In this document: positions 53,383 to 62,697 of the stretch, piece after piece
Layout: the number at the start of each line of letters is the position of its first letter
Numbering within the stretch: position 1 is the stretch's first letter
From: Tropicimonas aquimaris
GTDB lineage: Bacteria > Pseudomonadota > Alphaproteobacteria > Rhodobacterales > Rhodobacteraceae
Length of the DNA: 64,000 nt
Direction: 5' to 3'
Assembly: GCF_042676185.1 (NCBI RefSeq)
Contig: NZ_JBHTJT010000021.1
Span: 123,756-187,755 of the forward strand
The notes under the pieces: model-generated
Database searches by the model: none
Seen by the model: the letters and a program-made list of their open reading frames with translations, nothing else
What the model was told of the DNA's origin: nothing
Made by a program: the position numbers and the translations under genes

Positions 53383-54150
53383 ATGAACAAGCCGCTGATG
53401 GCGAAAGCCACCGCCGTCTGGCTGGTCGACAACACGACGATCAGCTTCAAGCAGATCGCCGATTTCTGCGGTCTGCACGAACTCGAAGTGCAGGGCATTG
53501 CCGATGGCGATGTGGCTGCCGGCGTGAAGGGCTTCGACCCGGTCGCCAACAACCAGCTCGATCAGGTCGAAATCGACCGGGCCGAGCAGAACCCGCAGCA
53601 CAAGCTGAAGCTCAAGTTCAACGCTGCCGCCGTGGGCGAGGAAAAGCGCCGTGGCCCGCGCTATACACCGCTCTCCAAGCGTCAGGACCGGCCGAACTCG
53701 ATCCTGTGGCTGGTCAAGTTCCACCCGGAGCTCTCGGACGGTCAGATCTCCAAGCTGGTGGGTACCACCAAGCCGACGATCCAGTCGATCCGCGAGCGCA
53801 CCCACTGGAACATCCAGAACATGCAGCCGATCGATCCGGTGGCGCTCGGGCTCTGCAAGCAGTCCGAACTTGATGCCGTCGTGCAGAAGGCCGCCGCCAA
53901 GAAAGCCGCGGACGGCGAGGTCATGAGCGACGACGAGCGCCGCAAGCTGGTCTCGACCGAGCAGTCGCTCGCCGCCGATCCGGAGCCGCGCATCCCGACC
54001 GCCATCTCCGGTCTGGAAACCTTCACGCTCTCCGGCGACCCGCGCGGTGAAGAGGAAGAAGAGGATCGCGATCCGATCGTCGATGCCGACAGCTTCTTCA
54101 ACCTGCCCTCCGGCGACGACGAGGACGACGAGGACGACAAGCAGCCCTGA
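53383..54150 (+). CDS. trcR: Cell cycle transcriptional regulator TrcR (DUF1013)
   Basis: A 255-residue protein of the DUF1013 family, highly conserved in alphaproteobacteria. The N-terminal half has helix-turn-helix character (ISFKQIADFCGLHELEVQ and LSDGQISKLVGTTKPTIQSIR). The C-terminus is very acidic (GEEEEEDRD, DDEDDEDD). In related bacteria TrcR belongs to the cell-cycle regulators. AAGGAGG precedes the ATG. Monocistronic. Confidence 0.92.
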   Translation: MNKPLMAKATAVWLVDNTTISFKQIADFCGLHELEVQGIADGDVAAGVKGFDPVANNQLDQVEIDRAEQNPQHKLKLKFNAAAVGEEKRRGPRYTPLSKRQDRPNSILWLVKFHPELSDGQISKLVGTTKPTIQSIRERTHWNIQNMQPIDPVALGLCKQSELDAVVQKAAAKKAADGEVMSDDERRKLVSTEQSLAADPEPRIPTAISGLETFTLSGDPRGEEEEEDRDPIVDADSFFNLPSGDDEDDEDDKQP

Positions 54151-54190
54151 TCGGGCGCTGCGCGGCGGCCGTTCTGGCCGCCGGTCGTCC

Positions 54191-54257
54191 TTCTTCTTGG
54201 GACAAATTCCCCCGCCGGAGGCGCGATCTTTCGAATAAAGATCGTCTCCCGCGCCTC
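54191..54257 (-). repeat. 3'-end element, copy f
   Basis: On the minus strand the idi stop overlaps a long stem: GAGGCGC (arms at 54251-54257 and 54218-54224) plus CGATCTTT/AAAGATCG (54237-54244 and 54224-54231). The core GCCTCCGGCGGGGGAATTT and GTCCCAAGAAGAAG follow (54191-54222). It is the most degenerate copy. It lies between the convergent trcR and idi genes and may serve both. Confidence 0.55.
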
Positions 54258-54789
54258 AGGGCCGCATCAGCGTGCCGAAGATCCTGTCGCGGTGTTCGTC
54301 AAGGTAGATCCTGAGCCAAGGCGTGAAACGCTCCGGCCGCCGCGCGATCTCGGCTGTCAGGTCATAGAACCCCACCCATTCCACCTGGGCGACCTCATCG
54401 GGGTTCGGATCGACCTTCATTTTGCGTTCCGCCATCGCCATGAAGATGTCGACGACCTCGTGCTCGATCATCCCGTTCCCCACATCCGCACGGTACTCGA
54501 CCCGGTCGCGATGCGCCGGATAGAGGCCGGTCACGCCCAGTTCCTCCCGCAGGCGCCGGACCGCGCAATCGGCGGCGGGCTCCATCCAGCGCGGGTGGGT
54601 GCAGCAGGTGTTCGCCCAGAGCCCCGGTGTGTGGTACTTGGTGGCGGCGCGCCGCTGCAGCAGCACGTTTTCTCCATCCATCACGAAGACCGACACCGCC
54701 TTGTGCCGAAGTCCACGCCGGTGGACTTCCAACTTGTCGACGGGCTTAAGCGTGCCATCGACCCAGGCGGGGATCATTTGGTCGGTCAT
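54256..54789 (-). CDS. idi: Isopentenyl-diphosphate delta-isomerase, type I
   Basis: A 177-residue Nudix-fold enzyme interconverting IPP and DMAPP for isoprenoids (ubiquinone, carotenoids). The catalytic cysteine region is TCCTHPR (Cys62/Cys63) and the glutamate-bearing Nudix helix is RRLREELGV. Length and motif spacing are normal. Converges with trcR. Confidence 0.95.
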   Translation of the reverse strand: MTDQMIPAWVDGTLKPVDKLEVHRRGLRHKAVSVFVMDGENVLLQRRAATKYHTPGLWANTCCTHPRWMEPAADCAVRRLREELGVTGLYPAHRDRVEYRADVGNGMIEHEVVDIFMAMAERKMKVDPNPDEVAQVEWVGFYDLTAEIARRPERFTPWLRIYLDEHRDRIFGTLMRP

Positions 54790-55127
54790 TCTGTCGGTCT
54801 TGGTCGTGAGCGCCTCTGGTCGATCTGTCCGGCCCCGGCTGAAATGCCAAGGTCCGTGCGAGCTTTAGGGTCTGCCCGATCTAAGCCGCGATCGCAGCGC
54901 ACTTCACCTCGACATGGTGACACAGGGGGCCGCGCATGCTTCCTGAAAGCAGCCGGCCCGGCGCGCCAGGCACTTGACACCTCAGGATTTTCGCTTCGCA
55001 AACATGCTCCCGCGATGCGGCTTTTTGCCCGTTGCGTTTGACCCGCCGCGCCCGCGGCGTTACCTCCAGCGGACCTCAGGCGAAGTTCGACGCCCCCACT
55101 CAGCCAGACAGACCCAGGAGCCACCAA
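54790..55127. other. Gene-free region between idi and cytochrome c genes
   Basis: A 338-base divergent spacer. A consensus TTGACA (54974-54979) is present on the plus strand but a good -10 at the right distance is not. CAGGAG before 55128 is the ribosome site of the cytochrome gene. Nothing else recognisable. Confidence 0.5.
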
Positions 55128-55550
55128 ATGATCCGCAAGCTCGCCATCGGTTTCGCGCTACTGACTTCCGGCGCGGGCCCGTCGCTGGCTCAGGATGCCT
55201 CCGAGGGGGCTGCGATCTTCGAAGCGCAATGCGCGGCCTGTCACGTCGTGCGGGACGCGGCCGGCCAGACGCTCGCCGGGCGGACGGGGCGGCTCGGGCC
55301 CAATCTCGTCGGCATCGCAGGCCAGCCGGCGGGGCAAGATTCCGAGTACCGGTACGGGGCCGGCCTGAAGGCGGCGGCCGAGGATGGGCTGGTCTGGGAC
55401 GAGGCGAACTTCATCGCCTATCTGCAGGATCCGAACGATTTCCTGCGGAGCTATACCGGCGATCGCGGCGCACGGTCCAAGATGGCCTGGCAGGTCCGGC
55501 TCAAGTCGGAAGCCGCGGACCTCTATGCCTTCCTGGAATCCCTCGACTGA
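55128..55550 (+). CDS. Class I c-type cytochrome
   Basis: A 140-residue periplasmic cytochrome c. The signal peptide ends after SLA (about residue 21) and the heme motif is CAACH at 35-39. A GPNLVGIAG loop and a candidate methionine ligand in ARSKMAWQ follow. Overall like mitochondrial-type cytochrome c/c2, an electron carrier between respiratory complexes. Start ATG 55128. Confidence 0.9.
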   Translation: MIRKLAIGFALLTSGAGPSLAQDASEGAAIFEAQCAACHVVRDAAGQTLAGRTGRLGPNLVGIAGQPAGQDSEYRYGAGLKAAAEDGLVWDEANFIAYLQDPNDFLRSYTGDRGARSKMAWQVRLKSEAADLYAFLESLD

Positions 55551-55666
55551 GCGTCGGCGGTCCGGCCTATGGCCGGGATTTTGAGCCGCGTCCCGAATTT
55601 CCTTTTACTCTCCGGCCTGTGCCCCTGTAGCCTCGGCGCAATTCCATAACCGGGGGAAACCGACTC

Positions 55667-57139
55667 ATGTTCATCCGATCTCTGCTTGGTGCAGCGGCCG
55701 TCTCTCTGGTGGCTTCCGCCAGTCTCGCGGCACAGGAAGACATCACCATCGGCATGGCTCTGGAGCCGCCAAATCTCGACCCGACCGGGGGCGCGGCCGC
55801 GGCGATCGACGAGGTGGTCTATGCCAATATCTTCGAGGGGCTGACGAGGTTCGCTCCCGACGGGTCGATCGTGCCTGGTCTGGCCGAAAGCTGGGAGGTG
55901 TCGGAGGACGGCAAGGTCTATACCTTTCGTCTTCACGAAGGCGTCACGTTCCACGACGGCAGCGCGATGGACGCCGAGGATGTGAAATTCTCGCTGGACC
56001 GGGCGCGGGCGGAGGAATCCACCAACGCGCAGAAGGCGCTGTTCAACGGCATCTCCAAGGTCGAGGTTATCGACCCGCTGACCGTGCAGGTCACGCTTGG
56101 CGGCCCAGACGGGGCCTTCCCCTTCAAGATGGCCTGGGGCGATGCGGTGATCCTCGCCCCCGAGACGGTGGGCGACGCGGCCACCGCGCCGGTCGGCACC
56201 GGGCCGTTCAAGCTGGTCGAATGGGTCAAGGGAGACCGGATCGAGATCGCGCGCAACGATGCCTATTGGGGCGATGCGCCCGCACTGGCCAGCGCGACAT
56301 TCAAGTTCATCTCCGATCCGAACGCGGCCTTCGCGGCGATGATGGCCGGCGATGTCGACGCCTTCCCGAACTTCCCGGCGCCCGAAACCCTGGCCCAGTT
56401 CGACGCGAACCCGATGTTCAAGGTGGTCGTCGGTTCGACCGAGGGCGAGACGATCCTGGCGATGAACAACGCCGCCGGCCCGCTGGCGGATGTGAAGGTG
56501 CGGCAGGCGATCACCCATGCGATCAACCGGCAGGAGATAATCGATGGGGCGATGTTCGGCTATGGCACGCCGATCGGCACGCATTTCGCGCCGCACAACC
56601 CCGACTATGTCGATCTCACCGCGCAATCGGCCTTCGACCCCGAGATGTCGAGGAAGCTGCTCGAGGAGGCCGGGCAGACCGACCTGAAGCTGCGCCTCGC
56701 GCTGCCGCCCCCCTCCTATGCACGTCGCGGCGGCGAGATCCTCGCGGCCCAGTTGCGCAATGTCGGTATCGAGACCGAGATCAGCAATGTGGAATGGGCG
56801 CAATGGCTTGAGCAGGTTTTCAAGGGCAAGGATTTCGATCTGACCATCGTCAGTCACACCGAGCCGGCGGACATCAACATCTACGCCCGGCCGGACTATT
56901 ACTTCCAGTACGCCAAGCCGGAATTTCAGGCGCTGATCAAGGAACTGAACGCAACCACCGATCCGGAGGCGCGCAGCGCGCTGTTGAAATCCGCGCAGCA
57001 GATGATTGCGGATGACTACGTCAACGGCTTTCTTTTCCAGCTCGCCAAGACGGGCGTCGCGAACGCGAAGATCGAGGGGCTGTGGGAAAACGCGCCGACC
57101 CAGGCCAACGACCTGACCGGGGTCCGCTGGGTCGACTGA
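55667..57139 (+). CDS. ABC transporter substrate-binding protein, peptide/nickel family
   Basis: A 490-residue periplasmic SBP_bac_5 protein with signal peptide (about 1-21). Typical blocks: EPPNLDPTGGAAA, YANIFEGLTRFAPDG and KVRQAITHAINRQEI. Such genes usually precede permeases and ATPases, but here none follows and the next gene is a sulfotransferase-like protein. It could supply a transporter encoded elsewhere. The ligand is unknown. Confidence 0.9.
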   Translation: MFIRSLLGAAAVSLVASASLAAQEDITIGMALEPPNLDPTGGAAAAIDEVVYANIFEGLTRFAPDGSIVPGLAESWEVSEDGKVYTFRLHEGVTFHDGSAMDAEDVKFSLDRARAEESTNAQKALFNGISKVEVIDPLTVQVTLGGPDGAFPFKMAWGDAVILAPETVGDAATAPVGTGPFKLVEWVKGDRIEIARNDAYWGDAPALASATFKFISDPNAAFAAMMAGDVDAFPNFPAPETLAQFDANPMFKVVVGSTEGETILAMNNAAGPLADVKVRQAITHAINRQEIIDGAMFGYGTPIGTHFAPHNPDYVDLTAQSAFDPEMSRKLLEEAGQTDLKLRLALPPPSYARRGGEILAAQLRNVGIETEISNVEWAQWLEQVFKGKDFDLTIVSHTEPADINIYARPDYYFQYAKPEFQALIKELNATTDPEARSALLKSAQQMIADDYVNGFLFQLAKTGVANAKIEGLWENAPTQANDLTGVRWVD

Positions 57140-57322
57140 TCCGGATCGTCCGGGCCGGTCTTGGTGCCGGCCCGGACGCAAAATGCATTGGCACTCATCC
57201 TGGCGCGCCGGTAGGAATGGCGCAGAGGCGGCAGGTCCTACGGGTGATGTGCCGCGCAGCAGACAGCCGGATTCGGCTGATCTGAAGAAAAAACAACAAG
57301 AGCGCGCAGAGAAGGTCCGAGC

Positions 57323-58366
57323 ATGAAACTGATCGTTCACATCGGCAGCCCCAAGGCGGGCAGCACGTCCATCCAACTCGGGCTGCAGGCCAGCAGGGAT
57401 GCGTTGCAGGACGCCGGGATCACCTATATTGCCGGCTCACGGGAGTTTGCCACCCTTTACCAGCGGATGAACCGCCTGCCGACGCTCCTCGCGGCCCGGT
57501 TTCAGACGGTGGAAGACGCCGAGCAATGGAGCCGCGACAGCTGGGACAAACTTGAAGCGCGGCTCGCCGACGAAAAGCCCGCCGTCGCCGTCATGTCGGC
57601 CGAGCATTTCCTGAACCTCTCGCATCGGACCGGCTTCCTCGCCCGGCTGGAGCGGAACTTCGACGATGTGCATGCCATCTGCTACCTGCGCGACCCGGTT
57701 TCGGCCTTCGCGTCAAAGACCAACCAGCGCATCCGCGGCGGTGCCAGACTACGCGATCTGTTTGCCACATGGGAGAAGGACACCGGCTTGTGGCAGGCCG
57801 CGGCGCTGCAACGCTGGGAGGAGCGGATCGGGCGCGAACGGCTCCATGTAAGGGCCTTCGACCGTTCGAATCTGGTGGGAGGCGACGTCGTCAGCGACTT
57901 CATGTTCCGCCTGCAGGAGATCTCGGGGTTGCAGGTTCCCATGCCGGCGAGTTCCTTCCGGTCCAATGAAAGCCTCAGTGGGCCGTCCACCGCATGGCTC
58001 CTGATGCTGAACGAGACATTTCCGAGGGATCTGGAGGGGAAGGACCAGAAGAAGATCGCGCAAATCCGAAAGTCCACGATCAACCGGCTGAGGGAATTCG
58101 ACAAGGCTCACGGCGCGCCATCGCTGACGCTCGACCATCCCGCGATCATCGACTTCGTGAAGCATCAAGCGCGGGATGGATGCATTCTGGTGAACGAGCG
58201 CTACCTGGATGGTCAGCCGAAGCTCTCAGTCGGAGAACCGCTCGTCCATGAGCCGACCCCGGTCGAGCTGCGCGAGCAGATCAGGGAGTGGGTCATGAGC
58301 AGCCTTAACCAGGAATATCTGACGGCGATTGCCCGCGCCGTCACACTAACCGAGGAGCCGGCCTGA
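57323..58366 (+). CDS. Sulfotransferase-like P-loop protein
   Basis: A 347-residue soluble protein. The N-terminus KLIVHIGSPKAGSTSIQ matches the PAPS-binding 5'-phosphosulfate loop (GxxKAGST type), and AICYLRDPVSAFASKTNQ near residue 120 matches the 3'-phosphate motif. These proteins sulfate glycans, lipids or small molecules, often in surface polysaccharide loci. The ATG at 57323 is well placed after an A-rich leader with AGAAGG. Followed by a terminator. Confidence 0.75.
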   Translation: MKLIVHIGSPKAGSTSIQLGLQASRDALQDAGITYIAGSREFATLYQRMNRLPTLLAARFQTVEDAEQWSRDSWDKLEARLADEKPAVAVMSAEHFLNLSHRTGFLARLERNFDDVHAICYLRDPVSAFASKTNQRIRGGARLRDLFATWEKDTGLWQAAALQRWEERIGRERLHVRAFDRSNLVGGDVVSDFMFRLQEISGLQVPMPASSFRSNESLSGPSTAWLLMLNETFPRDLEGKDQKKIAQIRKSTINRLREFDKAHGAPSLTLDHPAIIDFVKHQARDGCILVNERYLDGQPKLSVGEPLVHEPTPVELREQIREWVMSSLNQEYLTAIARAVTLTEEPA

Positions 58367-58397
58367 GCAGGTCACGGACGCTTCTGAACCAGGAAAT

Positions 58398-58427
58398 GCG
58401 CCCCGACCGTCGGTCCGGGGCGCTTTT
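58398..58427 (+). terminator. Rho-independent terminator after the sulfotransferase gene
   Basis: GCGCCCCGACC pairs with GGTCCGGGGCGC with one bulged base and a 3-base loop, followed by four T residues, 31 bases after the stop codon. Confidence 0.85.
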
Positions 58428-58451
58428 CGTTGCAAGCTGCGGGAAACCGTC

Positions 58452-58499
58452 TTGCACAGGTGTGCAATATTTTGCAGAAATGTGCATGAAATTGCATGA
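58452..58499 (+). promoter_or_regulatory. Putative operator array of the DeoR-family regulator
   Basis: A perfect palindrome TTGCAC-AGGT-GTGCAA (58452-58467) is followed by further TTGCA and TGTGCAT half-sites (near 58472-58499), spaced 10 bases or so. It lies 8-55 bases before the deoR-family start and could be its own binding site; that is inference. Confidence 0.5.
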
Positions 58500-58506
58500 G
58501 GCCGCA

Positions 58507-59274
58507 ATGACCTCCGATCCAGTGCTCAATACCCCGGATGCGCGACAGGCCACCCTGCGGACCCGCGCGGCCGCTGGTGTGCCCTTGTCGCTCGCCGCGC
58601 TAGCCGATGAATTCGGCGTGTCGCGGGATACGATCCGACGCGACCTTCTGGTGCTGGAAGCCGAGGGCGCGCTGCGGCGGGTCAGGGGCGGGGCGCTGCC
58701 GGTCACGCCGCCGGCCGAGCCGCTCGCGACCCGGATGCGGCGCCCCAACGTTGCCGCCGGGCGGATCGCCGCCGCCGCCCTGCCGCTCGTCGAGGACGGC
58801 ATGGTGCTGATGCTCGACGGCGGCACGACCGTTGCGCATCTCGTCGCCAGCCTGCCGCCGCTGCCCCGGGCGCTGGCCGTGACCCCATCGCCCGCCGTGG
58901 CGACCGCGACGCTTGCCGCAGGGATCGAGACCGTCCTGATCGGCGGCAAGCTCTCGGCGTTCGGCGGAATCTCGACCGGGGCGGACGCCTGCGGAGCGAT
59001 CGCCGGCGTCGCGGCCGATATCTGCTTTCTGGGGGCCTGCGGGCTGGAGGCCGGCTTCGGGCTTGCCGCAGACCATCTCGACGAGGCCGCGGTCAAGCGC
59101 GCCATGCAAGCGGCCAGCGCCCGGAGCGTCGTTCTGGCCGGGGCTGAAAAGCTCGGGCGTCGGGCTCGGCACCGCGTCGCCACCTGTGCCGAGCTCGACC
59201 TGCTCGTGACCGATGCCGCCCCCCAAGACACCGCCGCCCTTGCAGCGACCGGACTGGAGATCCGCCATGCCTGA
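58507..59274 (+). CDS. DeoR/GlpR family transcriptional regulator
   Basis: A 255-residue repressor-type protein. The N-terminal helix-turn-helix (SLAALADEFGVSRDTIRRDL) is near residues 29-50, followed by the sugar-phosphate-binding DeoRC domain (MLDGGTTVAHL, GACGLEAGFGL). DeoR family members respond to sugar phosphates. It overlaps the MFS gene by 8 bases, so it probably controls that transporter. An ATG 21 bases upstream is possible. Confidence 0.9.
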   Translation: MTSDPVLNTPDARQATLRTRAAAGVPLSLAALADEFGVSRDTIRRDLLVLEAEGALRRVRGGALPVTPPAEPLATRMRRPNVAAGRIAAAALPLVEDGMVLMLDGGTTVAHLVASLPPLPRALAVTPSPAVATATLAAGIETVLIGGKLSAFGGISTGADACGAIAGVAADICFLGACGLEAGFGLAADHLDEAAVKRAMQAASARSVVLAGAEKLGRRARHRVATCAELDLLVTDAAPQDTAALAATGLEIRHA

Positions 59275-60403
59275 CATTCGCACCCCCTGGCGCGCGGTCG
59301 CCGCCGCATTTGCGCTGAACGGCATCCTGCTGGGAAGCTGGGCCGCGCGCATCCCGGCCGTGATGCAGAGCTACGGGCTGAGCGAGGCGCGCTTCGGCCT
59401 TCTGCTGCTGGTCATGGGGCTGGGTGCGCTGATCTCCTTCCCGCTGGCAGGGCGCGCCGCAGACCGGTTCGGCGCGGTGCGGCTCACCCACGGCATCGGC
59501 TGGGCCTATCTGCTCTCTCTGGTGCTGATCGGCGTGGCGCCGGGCGTGCCCGCGCTGGCCCTGGCCGTGTTCTTCTTCGGGATGTGCCACGGCTCCATGG
59601 ACGTGACGATGAACAGCTGGGCGACCGAGGTCGAGAAGCACATGGGCCGCTCGGTCATGTCGTCCTTCCACGCCATGTGGAGCCTCGGCGCGGGGATCGG
59701 AGCGGCGGCCGGCGCGGGCGCCACGGCGCTCGGGCTTTCGGTGCCGATGCACTTCCTGCTCGCCGCTCTCGGGTTCGGCGCGCTGTTCCAGTGGTTCGCC
59801 TACATCCCCTGGACGTCCAACGTTCGTCCGCACGATGCCGGCGCGCCGGCCTTCGCCCTGCCGCGCGGGGCGCTCCTGCTGGTCGGGCTGATGACTCTGG
59901 CTTCCGGCTCGGGCGAGGGCTCGGTCGCGGACTGGAGCGCGCTGTTCCTTGCCGTCGATCTAGGCGTGACCGAGGCGCGGGCCGCGCTCGGCTTCACTGT
60001 CTTCTCGGTGGTCATGGTGGTGATGCGCCTTTTGGTCGACCGGCTGGTGATCCGCGCGGGGCCGGTGCGCGTGGCGCGGATCAGCGGGGTCTCGGCCACG
60101 CTTGGCCTGCTGCTTGTCATCACCTCCACCGGGCTGGCGCAGGCGCTCGTCGGTTTCGCTCTGATGGGCGTGGGTTATGCGGCGATCGTGCCGCTGGCCT
60201 TCAGCCGCGCGGCGCGCGATCCGGTGGTGCCGCCCGGGCAGGCGATCGCCGCGGTCGCGACGCTGGGCTATAGCGCCCTGCTCATGTCGCCGCCTATCAT
60301 TGGCTTCGTGGCGGAGCTCACCTCCCTGCGCATCGCATTCCTGTTCCTTGCAGCGCTCGCGGTGCTGATCTTTGCGCTGGCCGGGGTGCTGGGGCGGGAG
60401 TGA
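59267..60403 (+). CDS. MFS transporter (YbjJ-like)
   Basis: A 378-residue major facilitator with 12 predicted helices. The signature GRAADRFGAVR lies between helices 2 and 3, and the MDVTMNSWATEVEKHMG block with SSFHAMWSLGAG is typical of the YbjJ/FucP-like group. Substrate unknown; the partner regulator suggests a sugar or related compound. Converges with the creatinase gene. Confidence 0.88.
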   Translation: MPDIRTPWRAVAAAFALNGILLGSWAARIPAVMQSYGLSEARFGLLLLVMGLGALISFPLAGRAADRFGAVRLTHGIGWAYLLSLVLIGVAPGVPALALAVFFFGMCHGSMDVTMNSWATEVEKHMGRSVMSSFHAMWSLGAGIGAAAGAGATALGLSVPMHFLLAALGFGALFQWFAYIPWTSNVRPHDAGAPAFALPRGALLLVGLMTLASGSGEGSVADWSALFLAVDLGVTEARAALGFTVFSVVMVVMRLLVDRLVIRAGPVRVARISGVSATLGLLLVITSTGLAQALVGFALMGVGYAAIVPLAFSRAARDPVVPPGQAIAAVATLGYSALLMSPPIIGFVAELTSLRIAFLFLAALAVLIFALAGVLGRE

Positions 60404-60419
60404 ACCCACCCCGCCCGCG

Positions 60420-61631
60420 CTAGCGGACGACGTTGAATCCGGGGCCGAAGGGGTAGCCGGTGATGTCTTCGTTGCCATTGTCGGTGATGACGAGGATGTC
60501 GTGCTCCCGGTAGCCGCCGGCGCCGGGCGTGCCTTGTGGCAAGGTCAGCATCGGCTCCATCGAGATTACCATCCCGGGCTCCAGCACCGTGTCGATATCC
60601 TCGCGGAGTTCCAGCCCGGCTTCGCGCCCGTAGTAATGCGACAGCACGCCGAAGGAATGGCCGTAGCCGAAGGTCCGGTACTGCAGCAGGTCGCGCTCGG
60701 CGAAGAAATCGTTGATCGCGTGGGTCACCTCGGCGCAAGAGGCGCCGGGCTTCAGCAGCGAGATGCCGAGTTCGTGGGCGGCGACATTGGCCTCCCAGAT
60801 CGCCAGCGAGGCGTCGTCCACATCGCCCACGAAAAGCGTTCGCTCCAGCGCGGTATAGTAGCCCGAGATCATCGGGAAGGTGTTGAGCGACAGGATGTCC
60901 CCGTGCTCCAGCGTCCGCGCGGTGACCGGGTTGTGGGCGCCGTCGGTGTTGAGACCGGACTGGAACCAGACCCAGGTGTCGCGATACTCCGCATCCGGGA
61001 AGCGTCGGGCGATCTCCAGTTCCATCGCATCGCGGCCGGCGATGGCGACATCGATCTCGCGGGTGCCGGGCCGGATCGACTCGCGGATGGCGTAGCCGCC
61101 CACGTCCGCCACCGCCGCTCCGGCACGGATCAACTCGATCTCGGCCGGGCTCTTGACCATCCGCTGGGCCATGCAGGCGGCGGCGATGTCCTGTGTGCTG
61201 GCCGGCTCGAGATGGGCGGCGAGCTTGGCGGATTGCTGGAGCGTCAGGTGATCCTCCTCGATCCCCAGCCGTGCGCCGCTGCCCGTGACCTGGCGGACCG
61301 CCCGCCAGAAATTGTCCCGGGTCCAGTCGGTATAGGTGATGTTGTCGCCCACCGAGCGCCGCCAGGGCTGGCCCGCGTCGATGCCGGCGGAGATCGTCAC
61401 GCAATCCTTCGCGGTCACGACAAGGCCATAGGGGCGGCCGAAGGAGCAGTAGAGGAAGCCGGAGTAATAGGCGATGTTGTGCATCGAGGTGAAGACGCAG
61501 GCATCGAGCCCGGCATCGATCATCGCCTGCCGAAGCCCGGCGAGCCGGGCCTCGTACTCGGCCACGGCAAAGGGCAGGGCGGCCTTCTCGCCATTGTGGA
61601 ACCGGTAGGATTGCGGGCGTTCAGTCGTCAT
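60420..61631 (-). CDS. Creatinase (creatine amidinohydrolase)
   Basis: A 403-residue cytoplasmic M24-fold enzyme that hydrolyses creatine to sarcosine and urea. It matches the Pseudomonas putida enzyme over its whole length and has the same size. Visible are YYSGFLYCSFGRPYGLVVT, WFQSGLNTDGAHNPVT with catalytic His233, and YGREAGLELREDIDTVLEPGM. The ATG at 61631 has GGAGGT six bases upstream. No creatininase or sarcosine oxidase gene is nearby. Confidence 0.93.
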   Translation of the reverse strand: MTTERPQSYRFHNGEKAALPFAVAEYEARLAGLRQAMIDAGLDACVFTSMHNIAYYSGFLYCSFGRPYGLVVTAKDCVTISAGIDAGQPWRRSVGDNITYTDWTRDNFWRAVRQVTGSGARLGIEEDHLTLQQSAKLAAHLEPASTQDIAAACMAQRMVKSPAEIELIRAGAAVADVGGYAIRESIRPGTREIDVAIAGRDAMELEIARRFPDAEYRDTWVWFQSGLNTDGAHNPVTARTLEHGDILSLNTFPMISGYYTALERTLFVGDVDDASLAIWEANVAAHELGISLLKPGASCAEVTHAINDFFAERDLLQYRTFGYGHSFGVLSHYYGREAGLELREDIDTVLEPGMVISMEPMLTLPQGTPGAGGYREHDILVITDNGNEDITGYPFGPGFNVVR

Positions 61632-61779
61632 GGTTCGACCTCCGATCGGGGGTCCCACCTGTGACGGACCCCTCGCAAGAAAGGTCCCGGCGTTCAGGAC
61701 GAGATGGCCAAGCGATGGGGCGACGCCATCGCCCCGGCCGCCGGCACTCTGGCAGCTTGGCCGGGCGCTGTCGAGTGGC

Positions 61780-62697
61780 TCAGGGGATCGACAGCACAAC
61801 CACGCAAAGGCAGAGGCCGAACCATGTCCGCCAGAGCGCACGGACTGCGGCGTCGATCTCGGCCGCGCCGATCTCGCGTCGCCCGTCCGGGTTTATGAAT
61901 GGGAAATCCCGCATCTGTCCGCCGTAGCTGCGTGGCCCGGAAAGTGCGACGCCAAGGCAGCGCGCCATGGCGGCCTCGGGCCAGCCGGCATTGGGGGAGC
62001 GGTGCTGACGCGCCTCGCGGATTGCCGCGCCCCAACCGACGAAGTGGCCGTGCCCCAGCAGGATCAGCAGCGCGGTGAGGCGGGCGGGCACGAGGTTCAG
62101 CAAGTCGTCGAACCGCGCCGAGGCCCAGCCAAAGGCTTCGTGCCGCTCGGTGCGGTGGCCGATCATGCTGTCGGCGGTGTTGACGGCCTTGTAGACGAGG
62201 ATCCCCGGAAGGCCGCCGAGCAGGAACCAGAAGGCTGGGGCGACGATGCCATCCGAGAGGTTTTCGGCCGCGCTTTCGATGGCCGATCGGGCGACAGCGG
62301 GTTCGTCCATCCCGGCTGTGTCGCGCCCGACGATCATGGCGACGGCGGCGCGGCCTTCGGGTAGGCCTGTACGCAGTTCTTGCGCCACGGCGGCGACATG
62401 CTCCACGAGGCTGCGCTGCGCGATCAGGATCGCGGCGACGATGATGTCCAGCAGACCGAAGGGAGATATCCGGGCGAGCGCCGCTCCGAGGGCCCAGGCC
62501 ACGATGACAAGGACCAGCAGCGCGAGGATGCCGCGAAACCGCCGGTGCCGGCCGCGGTTGAGCGCCGTGTCGAGCCAGCCGACCGCGCGCCCCATGAGCA
62601 CCGCAGGATGCGGCAAGCGCGACCAGAGCCAGCCCGGCTCTCCCATCGCGGCGTCGAGCATCAGGGCAAGGAGCAGGGCGGTCTCGGTGCCGATCAT
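61780..62697 (-). CDS. cobD: Adenosylcobinamide-phosphate synthase CbiB/CobD
   Basis: A 305-residue inner-membrane enzyme of cobalamin synthesis with several helices. The family motifs HPAVLMGRAVGW near residue 30, AESAAENLSDGIVAP-type and YKAVNTADSMIGHRTE are present. It attaches aminopropanol (or its phosphate) to adenosylcobyric acid. The start overlaps the end of cobC by 4 bases, so the two are coupled. Confidence 0.92.
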   Translation of the reverse strand: MIGTETALLLALMLDAAMGEPGWLWSRLPHPAVLMGRAVGWLDTALNRGRHRRFRGILALLVLVIVAWALGAALARISPFGLLDIIVAAILIAQRSLVEHVAAVAQELRTGLPEGRAAVAMIVGRDTAGMDEPAVARSAIESAAENLSDGIVAPAFWFLLGGLPGILVYKAVNTADSMIGHRTERHEAFGWASARFDDLLNLVPARLTALLILLGHGHFVGWGAAIREARQHRSPNAGWPEAAMARCLGVALSGPRSYGGQMRDFPFINPDGRREIGAAEIDAAVRALWRTWFGLCLCVVVLSIP

